This document shows positions 16,151 to 24,750 of a DNA stretch of 35,389 nt, piece by piece (position 1 is the first letter of the stretch; each line of letters starts with the position of its first letter). Under the pieces are notes generated by a model that made no database searches, had not been told where the DNA came from, and was given only the letters and a program-made list of their open reading frames with translations. The stretch is from an uncultured Rubripirellula sp. Lineage in GTDB: Bacteria > Planctomycetota > Planctomycetia > Pirellulales > Pirellulaceae. A program made the position numbers and the translations under genes. The DNA lies in the NCBI GenBank assembly GCA_938075415.1, contig CALJHC010000045.1, positions 1 through 35,389 of the forward strand, given 5' to 3'.

Positions 16151-19100
16151 CTACAAAAAACGACGCAAGCCTGAACCTTGCGATGCTGTCTCGTCCGAAC
16201 TGAAATCATTTGGGTCAGACAAGAAGAGCCGCTTGGAATAGAGCGGGACTCGCACTAATAATTCTGTCTGATCGTCTTCGGTGACCTTTCCATTCTTTGG
16301 ATCAGAATCCACATCGGCCTGATCGTGCGAGACGACCTCCAACAAGACCGATTTGGTTCCGCGAATCTGAGCCGTTGCGGTCACGGTCAACATCACCATT
16401 TCACCCTCGGCCAAAGCACCCAACGACCAAACACCTTGATCAAAGACACCACGACTCGGGGTCACCGATTGCATGGTCAATCCGTCAGGCAAAGCGAGTG
16501 ACAACTCAACGCCGGTTGCATCATCTGGACCTTGATTACTGACCATGAATGTCATTTCGAAAAGCTGATCGATATTGGGTTCCTCGATATCCAAGTTCGC
16601 TGCAATGGAAAGATCGACCACTTTCGGGGTCACTGTGACCAAGGACAAATCATCTTCGTCCATCAATTGATTGTCAGGGTGACTGTCCGGATCATACTGA
16701 TCCGAAGCAATCACCTCGGCTAAATTCACAAAAGGCACTTTGGATTCAACCCTCGCTGTGATTTGCATGGACTGCGCCGCGCCACTTCCAACCTCGGGAA
16801 TCGCCCAAACACCGGTCACCGGATCATAGGACCCACTGGTCACGATCGAGGAAACGTAATTGGAACCGCCGGGAAGCAGGTCTCGAACCTTGACGTTGGT
16901 GGCGGCATCGGGACCATCATTGTCAACAATCAAAGTAAACAGGATTAACTCACTCTGATTCGGATCAGCGATATTCACCGACTTTGAGAGAGAAAGATCT
17001 GAACGCTGAGGAGTGATCAAGACCTCTGCATAATCATCCTCGGCGACTTCTCCGTTACCAGGTGTTGAATCGTTGTCAGGTTGATGCACGGCTGTGATTT
17101 CAGCTGTGTTCATCGACGGATCCGCGGAATCAACGCGGACCATGACATCCAGGGTTGGCGTTGAGCCGATCATAACGTCACCGACATTCCAGACACCGCT
17201 TACGGGGTCGTAAACACCATGGGTCGCCGAGACCTCGGTCACCGTTAATCCACTTGGAACCAAGTCGGTCACTTGAACAAGTGTTGCATCAGACGGCCCC
17301 TCATTACTCAAGGCAAGTGTGTACTTGACTGCCTCACCAACATTCGGCTTGGCATTATCAACAACCTTGGAAAGTGCCAAATCAACCAATTCTGGAATCA
17401 GGGTGACGCGATCAAGATCATCCTCGGAATCACTCTGATTCTCTGGCGTGCTATCAGGATCATATTGATTACTCGAAACAATCTCGGCAATGTTTTCTCG
17501 CTCACCGAAGGTATCAACGCTCGCAGTCAGATCAAGGGTCACTCGTGTCCCGACCGCGAGCGATGGAATGGTCCAAAGCGATGTCGCCGAATCGAACTCC
17601 CCGACACTTGCCTGTGACGAGATAAAGGTCATACCGGCGGGCAACTGATCTCGCACCACAATCTCACTCGCCGCATCAGGGCCATTATTGGTAACCTCGA
17701 GAGTGAATTGCACGTTCGAACCCACTCCGGGTCTCGCATCATCAATTACTTTTCTCAGCTCCAGATCGGAACTCGCGGTCACGACTGTCACCTGAGCCTG
17801 ATCATCCTCATCGTTGCCATTGCCGTCCACTGCGTCATCATTACCAGGTGAACTATCGCTGTCGAATTGATCAGCCGACACAATCTCAGCGCGATTCACA
17901 GGTTCGCCCGGCGTCAGAACTGTCGTTCGTAACTGCAGGGTCGCCGACGCGTTGCCGGCGAGCGAGGGAATGGTCCATTGTCCCGTAACAGGATCGAAAT
18001 CACCAACACTTTCGGTCGCCGATTCAAATTGAACCGAAGACGGCAGGATATCTCGTATCACGACACCCGTGGCAATATCAGGTCCATCATTGCTGACCAA
18101 CAACGTGTAGGTGAGATTGCCATTCACTCGAGGGCGTAAAGGCGTGGCTGCTTTGTTGAGGGACAGGTCAACCACAGGAGGATCGATGGTCGCGCGAGCC
18201 TGATCGTCTTCACTGGGCAACTGGTTGTTTGGACTTGAATCCGGATCAGCCTGATCGGCACTGATTAACTCAACACCGTTGATTTTCCGGCCGGGTGTCG
18301 AGACCAAGGCTCTGATCTGAAGTGTCGCGTTGGCCGAACTATCAAGATTGTTCAAACTCCACATACCCGTCTGCAAGTCATAGTCACCGAGGCTCGGTGT
18401 CGCAGAGAGGAATTGCAAACCACTGGGTAACACATCCTGTACCTGCACTCCGGTTGCCGCATCCGGACCATCATTTCGAAGATCAATCAGATAGACAACC
18501 TCTTCCCCAACATTGGGACGATCATTGTTGGCAGACTTGGTAATGGAGAGGTCAGCGACCGGAGTCACCACCGACACGCTTCCTTGATCATCCTCGGATG
18601 AAACGTCGTTACCGGGTGTTGAATCTGCGTCGGGCTGATCAGCTGAAAGAACTTGCGCAAGATTCTCCACCGTCAAAATCTGGTTTGCGACGGCAATGAT
18701 TTCGAGGACCGCAAAACCATCAGCGGGAATCACCCCCACGTTCCATAATCCACTGACCGAGTTGTAGCTTCCCTGTGCCGTATTGCTGCCAACGTAACCC
18801 AGTCCCGATGGCAACTGGTCGCGGACGGTCACTCCGGTGGCATCCGAAGGGCCAAGGTTATCCACTCGAATACTGAAACGAACTTGCTGACCGATATTCG
18901 GAGCGGCGTTATCGACTGACTGACTCAATTCCAAATCAATTTGCGCCGCGGTGACTGACGCAACCGCCTGATCATCTTCGCCCACTTGGTTATTGCCGGG
19001 CATCGAGTCGGGATCTAACTGATCAACCGTCTGAACCTGAGCGACTGACGAGGACAGGCCCGGCTCGATCGCGGTTGCCGTTAACACCAAACTGGTTGAT

Positions 19101-22100
19101 TGATTAACAGCAAGACCACCGATCGTCCAGATTCCACTGGCCGAATCATAGGTACCACTGGCGGGTGTTGAAGAGACCAAAGCAAGCCCGGGAGGCAAAG
19201 CGTCCAACACTGTTAAATTGGTGGCGGGATCTGGCCCCGCGTTGGAAACAACGACGGTAAAACTGACTTGCTGACCAACATTTGGCTCCGAGACATCTAC
19301 CGTGTTGGTCAAAGACAAGTTTGCAGTCGCCGGTGTGAATTGTACCGAAGCATCATCATCTTCACTGGAAGGTCCATTTCCAGGCGTGCTGTCTGGATCA
19401 TATTGATCCGAAGCGTAAATCTCCGCCGTGTTGGTTGCCGGGGTCGCAGCCGTGACAGTCGCACGAATGGTCAACGCGGTGGACTGACCATTGGCAACTT
19501 CTCCTACCGTCCATAAACCTGAACTAACATCATAGGATCCACTTCCCGCGGTCCCATCGATGAAAGTCAAACCGGAGGGCAATGGGTCTGAGACCACCAC
19601 ACCAGTTGCATTATTCGGACCGCTGTTGGAAACGGTGATCGTGTATTCAATGGTGTCACCGATTCGAGGTCGATTTAAATCAATCTGCTTTTGAATCGAG
19701 AGGTCACTGACTGGTGGTGTAATGAGTTGCGAAGCCTGATCATCTTCGGTGGCGAGTGAATTACCTGGCTGACTGTCAGGATCAAATTCATCGACCGAAA
19801 TGATCTCAGCCGTATTGGTCTTGCCTCCCGATGATTCAATCCTCGCTTCGAGTTGCAACGATGGCGTTGCCCCCGGCGCAACCGATCCCACCGACCATCG
19901 GCCGGTCACTGGATCATAAGTCCCCTGCGACACCGACGCGTTCACAAACGCTAACCCCATTGGCAAGAGATCACTCACCACCAAATTCGTGGCTGAATCA
20001 GGGCCGGAGTTCTGCACTGATATGGAATAGATGACGTTCTGTCCAACATTGGCTGCCGGAAGATTTACCGTCTGCGACAAAGAGAGATCCGCAATCCGCG
20101 GTGTCACCGTGATCGTGGACAGATCGTCCTCATCCGTGTTGCCATTACCGGGGGTGCTATCGATATCAATTGGCTGAGACGTGAGGATCTCCGCCGTGCT
20201 GGTTTGGGGTGATGAAGCGACCACCGTTGCAATTGTTGTCAGCGTCTGCCTCCCCCCTTGAGGTATCGCTCCTAAATCCCATACGCCAGTGCTGGAATTA
20301 TACGTACCCAGTGATGGAGTCGCAGAAACTTGGTTCAATCCGCTGGACAATAGATGACGAACCGAAATACCGGATGAGTCATCCGGCCCCGAATTGTTGA
20401 CACTCACCGTCAGTTGAATATTTTCACCGACATTTGGTGAGACGTTATCGACCGCCTGCGTCACAGAGAGATCAATCTGCTGAGTGCCCACCATGACCGA
20501 CGCCTGATCGTCTTCGGTGGATTGGTTGTTGTCAGGTGTCGAGTCGGCATCGGGTTGATCGGCATTGATGACCTCCGCCATGTTGGTGACCACACCGGTT
20601 CCAGTGGGATTCGCTGAAATCGTCAGCACAACGCTTTGTCCACTGACCAAGTTGCCAACGTTCCAGATCCCCGTCGCGTCACTGTACGAACCAGCCTCCG
20701 TCGCCGAGGAAACAAACTGCAAGCCATTGGGCAGAACATCACGAACCTGAATGCCAGTCGCATCACTTGGCCCCGCATTGTTGAGGGTGATGGTAAAATT
20801 AATGGTCTGCCCAATCAAAGGACTGGTGTTGTCGACCGTCTTGCTGATTGAGAGATCAATCTGAGGAGCGCTGACGACAAACGAGGCAAGATCGTCCTCA
20901 GTCAACACCTGATTATCAGGCGTGCTATCCGCGTCGGGTTGATCAGCGGCGTGGATCTCGGCGGTGCTGGTGTAAACACCAGCCACGTCCACCGAAGCAA
21001 CGATCGTGATGGAAGGATTACTACCGACTGGGAGCGAACCTATCGTCCAAATCCCAGTCGCCCCATCATAGGTTCCCTGGGTCACCGAAGCATTAACAAG
21101 ACTCATCCCCGTAGGCAGCGCATCTCGGACCCGCACACCCGTCGCGATATCTGGACCATCATTGGTGACCGTCGTGGTCAACGTCACGTTTTGGCCCACG
21201 ATCACCGTCGCGGGAAAACCTGTTTTTGTTAGCGATAAATCAATTTGAGGAACATCGAGTGCAAGAGTCGCCTGATCATCTTCCGAGGCGATTTGATTTC
21301 CTGGCGTGCTATCCAGATCCGGTTGCCCAGCACTGCTGACCTCCGACGTGATCGAAACCTGACCCGGTGTTGTTGGTCGCCCCACAAGGGTTAACCCAGC
21401 GTTACCGCCCGCTGTCACTGATCCGATAGTCCATAGGCCACTGCCCGCGTTGTAAGATCCGTTTGCGGTGTTCGCGCTGACGAAAGCAAATCCGCTGGGT
21501 AATGGCACAGCAACCACTACTCCCGTTGCCTCACTGGGGCCAGCGTTGGACAGATCCACCGCAAACGTAACATCCTGCCCAACCGCCAAATTGGACGGTG
21601 ACGAGGAAAGCGAAAGCGCAAGGTCAACTTGCGGTACCTCGACCGTCACGGAAACCTGATCGTCCTCAGTCTCGACTCCATTCGCGGGTGTGCTGTCAAC
21701 ATCGGTCTGAGCCGCAGCAATGACCTCGGCCGTGCTGACCATTGGCCCATAGGCGTTTACCAAGCCGACCACGGTCAATGAACCATTGGCCCCCGGTGCC
21801 AAGGAGCCAACGTCCCAAATCGAGGTTGCGGAATTGAAACTACCTTGGCCAGGATTGGCACTGACGAAAGTGATTCCCGCTGGCAACTGTTCTCGAACTT
21901 GAATTCCCGAGGCCGTACTGGCCCCGTTATTGGCAACAACAACTGTCAACGTCACCGGACCACCAAAGGTGACCGTAGCGGGTACTGAGGTTTTGAAAAT
22001 CGACAAATCAATTGACTCGGCCGCAACGCTCGCCAGGGACTGGTCATCCTCACTGCTGTCATTCGGTTGCGTGTTGTCGCTATCAGGAGTGCTGTCAGGA

Positions 22101-23458
22101 TCAAATTGATCCGCCGCTGTAATTTCCGCAAAATTCGTGAGTGTTCCAGCGTTATCGACACGGGCCACAATCGCGAGTGTCGCCGAAGCACCCGCGTTGA
22201 TGGTTCCCAGGCTCCAGAGCCCACCGACCCCATCGTAGGTTCCCTGTGAAGCACTGAATGACTGCAAACTCATGCCGACTGGCAATGAATCACCAACGGC
22301 GACATTGTTCGCTGCATCAGGCCCCGCATTGTTGACCGTGATGGTGAACGTCACGTTTTGCCCCACTTCGGGTGACGCGTTATCGACCGTTTGAGAAAGA
22401 CTCAAGTCAGACGATTCGAAGTTGGCAAAATCATTCGTAAAAGTGGTTTGCCCCGCCGTCCCAACAATTTCCGCCGAACCGTTTACATTCGAACCACCGC
22501 TGATCTCTAACTCAATCGCCCCCACCGAATTGAAGTTAACTCCGCCACCACCCGTCGCGGTGAATTGAGAAAAAGGAAGGAACTCGGCGAGCACCGGAAC
22601 CGATCCACCGGTCTGCGGAATCGCAATCGAAGCCGTGCTGTACCGTGATGCCGTTCCCGAAGCACCATCGTCTGTGTAAAGCCGCACAATCGCCGTCCCG
22701 CCAGCCAAGTCCGCCCCAATCTGCAATTGCAAACCAAGCGATTCACCACTGTTGGTCAGGTCAACGCCGCCGAGACCGGAATCAGCAATCACCAAGGCAT
22801 CACCATCCACGCCATCCCAACTTATTTTTCGGACACCATTGCCGGTCGCGCGTGAATCAAAACTGAGAAGGTTTGGCAGCAATGGGTCATCTACGCTCAG
22901 CAACACCGCGCCATTCTCGCTGGTCTTGTTGACATAAAGATCTCGCTCGCCTCCGATCGCTTCCGATGCCGCGACCGATGAAGTCACGGGGAGACCATCG
23001 TTGGTGATGTCCTCCACCGACTGAGTCGTCAAATCAAAATTGTCGATCGTTGAAAGGATTCGCCCCTCCACAGCAGTGGAAGAAATCGAGATCAAACTCG
23101 ATGTCTGCTGCAAAAGTTCACGCGTGCCGACCGTTTGAGCTGGCTGCTGAACAAAGTAATTGCCAGCGGTCAAACGCGAAAAAGCGTAACGCCCATCCCC
23201 GGCAGTGGAGACGGATTGAACAAATGAATCAGATGCCGACTCAAGCACGCCATCACCGTTGTCTCGATAAAGCGACATCGTCGCCCCCGAAACCTCCTCG
23301 CCGGCGTTGTAACCATTGCCTGAAAAGTCATCGAAAACAAGGCCCGAAATGGAGGCAAGGTCGGTTGCCACCGCTAAAAGCCTCCGACTCTCGAGACCCT
23401 CGAGAAGAAGCCGCCGTTTTTGCCTGCGCCGCCTGGCCACATTCCGTTTGCTCCGCAT
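16151..23458 (-). CDS. Giant surface protein with sixteen DUF11 repeats
   Basis: A 2,435-residue protein, with AGGA about nine bases before the ATG. The N-terminus (RRRRQKRRLLLEGLESRRLLA) is the planctomycete LEPR-XLL-type export leader. Residues about 35-105 form an SdrD-B/carboxypeptidase-regulatory-like domain (ISGLVFDDFSGNG...), and residues about 140-345 a beta-rich region without an assigned family. From about 349 to 2405 run sixteen DUF11 (conserved repeat) domains of about 128 residues, each with a strand pattern around NNGPDAATGVVVRD, TYDxxTGxWTIG and an acidic DPDSTPGN...EDDQA linker. The acidic linkers may bind calcium and stiffen the rod, as in other repeat adhesins. The C-terminus (SQGSGLRRFL) has no recognised anchor. 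The role is probably cell-surface or adhesion; this is inferred. Confidence 0.92.
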   Translation of the reverse strand: MRSKRNVARRRRQKRRLLLEGLESRRLLAVATDLASISGLVFDDFSGNGYNAGEEVSGATMSLYRDNGDGVLESASDSFVQSVSTAGDGRYAFSRLTAGNYFVQQPAQTVGTRELLQQTSSLISISSTAVEGRILSTIDNFDLTTQSVEDITNDGLPVTSSVAASEAIGGERDLYVNKTSENGAVLLSVDDPLLPNLLSFDSRATGNGVRKISWDGVDGDALVIADSGLGGVDLTNSGESLGLQLQIGADLAGGTAIVRLYTDDGASGTASRYSTASIAIPQTGGSVPVLAEFLPFSQFTATGGGGVNFNSVGAIELEISGGSNVNGSAEIVGTAGQTTFTNDFANFESSDLSLSQTVDNASPEVGQNVTFTITVNNAGPDAANNVAVGDSLPVGMSLQSFSASQGTYDGVGGLWSLGTINAGASATLAIVARVDNAGTLTNFAEITAADQFDPDSTPDSDNTQPNDSSEDDQSLASVAAESIDLSIFKTSVPATVTFGGPVTLTVVVANNGASTASGIQVREQLPAGITFVSANPGQGSFNSATSIWDVGSLAPGANGSLTVVGLVNAYGPMVSTAEVIAAAQTDVDSTPANGVETEDDQVSVTVEVPQVDLALSLSSSPSNLAVGQDVTFAVDLSNAGPSEATGVVVAVPLPSGFAFVSANTANGSYNAGSGLWTIGSVTAGGNAGLTLVGRPTTPGQVSITSEVSSAGQPDLDSTPGNQIASEDDQATLALDVPQIDLSLTKTGFPATVIVGQNVTLTTTVTNDGPDIATGVRVRDALPTGMSLVNASVTQGTYDGATGIWTIGSLPVGSNPSITIVASVDVAGVYTSTAEIHAADQPDADSTPDNQVLTEDDLASFVVSAPQIDLSISKTVDNTSPLIGQTINFTITLNNAGPSDATGIQVRDVLPNGLQFVSSATEAGSYSDATGIWNVGNLVSGQSVVLTISANPTGTGVVTNMAEVINADQPDADSTPDNNQSTEDDQASVMVGTQQIDLSVTQAVDNVSPNVGENIQLTVSVNNSGPDDSSGISVRHLLSSGLNQVSATPSLGTYNSSTGVWDLGAIPQGGRQTLTTIATVVASSPQTSTAEILTSQPIDIDSTPGNGNTDEDDLSTITVTPRIADLSLSQTVNLPAANVGQNVIYSISVQNSGPDSATNLVVSDLLPMGLAFVNASVSQGTYDPVTGRWSVGSVAPGATPSLQLEARIESSGGKTNTAEIISVDEFDPDSQPGNSLATEDDQASQLITPPVSDLSIQKQIDLNRPRIGDTIEYTITVSNSGPNNATGVVVSDPLPSGLTFIDGTAGSGSYDVSSGLWTVGEVANGQSTALTIRATVTAATPATNTAEIYASDQYDPDSTPGNGPSSEDDDASVQFTPATANLSLTNTVDVSEPNVGQQVSFTVVVSNAGPDPATNLTVLDALPPGLALVSSTPASGTYDSASGIWTIGGLAVNQSTSLVLTATAIEPGLSSSVAQVQTVDQLDPDSMPGNNQVGEDDQAVASVTAAQIDLELSQSVDNAAPNIGQQVRFSIRVDNLGPSDATGVTVRDQLPSGLGYVGSNTAQGSYNSVSGLWNVGVIPADGFAVLEIIAVANQILTVENLAQVLSADQPDADSTPGNDVSSEDDQGSVSVVTPVADLSITKSANNDRPNVGEEVVYLIDLRNDGPDAATGVQVQDVLPSGLQFLSATPSLGDYDLQTGMWSLNNLDSSANATLQIRALVSTPGRKINGVELISADQADPDSSPNNQLPSEDDQARATIDPPVVDLSLNKAATPLRPRVNGNLTYTLLVSNDGPDIATGVVIRDILPSSVQFESATESVGDFDPVTGQWTIPSLAGNASATLQLRTTVLTPGEPVNRAEIVSADQFDSDSSPGNDDAVDGNGNDEDDQAQVTVVTASSDLELRKVIDDARPGVGSNVQFTLEVTNNGPDAASEIVVRDQLPAGMTFISSQASVGEFDSATSLWTIPSLAVGTRVTLDLTASVDTFGERENIAEIVSSNQYDPDSTPENQSDSEDDLDRVTLIPELVDLALSKVVDNAKPNVGEAVKYTLALSNEGPSDATLVQVTDLVPSGLTVTEVSATHGVYDPVSGVWNVGDVMIGSTPTLDVMVRVDSADPSMNTAEITAVHQPDNDSTPGNGEVAEDDYAEVLITPQRSDLSLSKSVNIADPNQSELILFTLIVDNDGPDAATNVKVRDLLPGGSNYVSSIVTSGSYDPVTGVWAIPEVGSGAAQSMQITARVESKVPFVNLAEVIASDQYDPDSHPDNQLMDEDDLSLVTVTPKVVDLSIAANLDIEEPNIDQLFEMTFMVSNQGPDDATGVELSLALPDGLTMQSVTPSRGVFDQGVWSLGALAEGEMVMLTVTATAQIRGTKSVLLEVVSHDQADVDSDPKNGKVTEDDQTELLVRVPLYSKRLFLSDPNDFSSDETASQGSGLRRFL
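16238..22414 (-). repeat. Array of sixteen diverged DUF11 coding repeats
   Basis: The period is close to 384 bases (128 codons). Copies are well diverged at the DNA level, unlike the short slippage repeats elsewhere, so this array is old. Repeat 12 has a longer linker (GNDDAVDGNGNDEDDQ) and the last repeat is slightly shortened around FDQGVWSLG. Boundaries are approximate. Confidence 0.88.
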
Positions 23459-23858
23459 CTTTCATCCTGCTCTTCACGGTCAGAATCATGTTTTCGGATC
23501 CCTTGGTGTGGCACAGTTGCCAGGGCAAAACAAGTAGACTAGAGCAAAGAGAGGAAATGTAGGGAAAATACAGAATGAAGATTCAGGGAAAACCTGGCTG
23601 AATAGAGGTCGAGAGCAGCTAAAAGAGCCGAGGCAAGGCTGGGAACACTGGCTACCAGAGGGGATTGAGGGCGATCGGCGAACTGGAAAGATTGACGAAA
23701 TGACAAACAAGGCGAGACCGGCAGCTTGCACCCATGGACGCGTCCAATCCATCGATCACCAAACCCAAAGACTAGGCCCGACACCATCTCCGATCGACCG
23801 ATACGGCCGCCAAAGGCAACAAAACAAGGTTCCGATCACTGCCTCGTTTGCTTCTTTT

Positions 23859-23929
23859 CACGGGCCAAGAACCTGAGACTTTCCACGGGCCAAAAGTATG
23901 AGACTCTCACGAGCCAAGAATCTGAAACA
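23859..23929. repeat. Three degenerate copies of a 24/25-base unit
   Basis: Each copy begins CACGGGCCAA or CACGAGCCAA and contains a TGAGACT or TGAAACA core (starts at 23859, 23884, 23908). Mismatches show it is older than most repeats in the window. Confidence 0.8.
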
Positions 23930-24278
23930 CGGAAATAGGTTCGCCCACCATTCTGAATGAGAAAGTCAATTTCACTGATCCGAGATAGCAAAACGAGCAT
24001 CTCGTTATCGGCATCCACTGCCCCAAGGACCGCAAGGGCGCGAATCGCTCACTGACGAGGGAATCAGGCCGAGCCTTGGCGGGGAAAGAGAAAGGACTGA
24101 GTCAGGGAAGGTGGTGGCACGGTGTCCTCCAAAAACAATGCCCCGTGCAGTTTGTATGAACCCCTTCTCAAAGATTCAATTCAGATGCCAAAACTCTCGT
24201 CGTTGCCAAGTGTTTCGTGACGAACAAAAGCACTCACTTTGGCTTCCTGCAGCACGCAACATCGACTCTCGACGGGGT

Positions 24279-24326
24279 TTTGAGGCCCCAGTCATTTGAG
24301 GTCCCAGTCATTTGAGGTCCCAGTCA
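24279..24326. repeat. Three copies of a 16-base unit
   Basis: TTTGAGGCCCCAGTCA is followed by two exact copies of TTTGAGGTCCCAGTCA. Confidence 0.94.
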
Positions 24327-24505
24327 TCATTGAAGGGAAACCAATCCCCGACTTCGTGCTGCCCTTGGACTCCACAACGCGTTCATCGAAGTCTTCGTGA
24401 TCAAGGCAATCGCTGCCTGAGAAGCATCAGCCACCTACCAGATCGAGCCTGAACAACACCGGACGACCGCCGTCGGGTGATTGAGTGAGAAATGAACTGG
24501 GAATG

Positions 24506-24538
24506 GACCGGTAATTGACCAGTAATTGACCGGTAATT
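24506..24538. repeat. Three copies of an 11-base unit
   Basis: GACCGGTAATT, GACCAGTAATT and GACCGGTAATT lie directly upstream of the TATAAT at 24556, so copy-number change would alter the promoter-proximal sequence if that promoter is real. Confidence 0.93.
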
Positions 24539-24555
24539 AAGCCACAAAAAAAGAT

Positions 24556-24561
24556 TATAAT
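24556..24561 (+). promoter_or_regulatory. Candidate -10 element (TATAAT) for the redoxin fusion gene
   Basis: A perfect TATAAT follows an A-rich stretch. The sequence 17 bases upstream (GTAATT) is not a good -35, and TTGACC is 24 bases away, too far for a standard sigma-70 promoter. It is about 190 bases before the gene. Confidence 0.25.
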
Positions 24562-24694
24562 GTTCAGGTTGGCCCAAACACTTGGATTCCTTATAGGGTG
24601 ATCATGGATGGCGTTGCGATGCGGGCCAATCGTTGCGATGCAATTCGGCGATTTCCGCAACTCCGAAACGATCCTGCCTCTGTGAGATCCGAGT

Positions 24695-24708
24695 CACCCG
24701 AGCGGGTG
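24695..24708 (+). other. Small GC-rich hairpin in the redoxin gene leader
   Basis: CACCCG-AG-CGGGTG is a six-base inverted repeat 42 bases before the ATG. The two-base loop is too small, so at best five pairs would form in RNA. It could instead be a DNA-binding palindrome. Confidence 0.3.
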
Positions 24709-24750
24709 TGACCACCAATCGTTCAATTTTTTTTCAAATCAAGTATCAAG

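Larger units (their letters stand above)
23459..24750. other. 1.3-kb divergent intergenic region with three tandem repeats
   Basis: This is the largest gene-free stretch, between the divergent DUF11 and redoxin-fusion genes. It has three separate tandem repeats, a TATAAT and a small hairpin, listed individually. Short frames on both strands look like chance: they lack ribosome binding sites and family motifs. A small RNA could be hidden here but nothing specific is visible. Confidence 0.55.
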
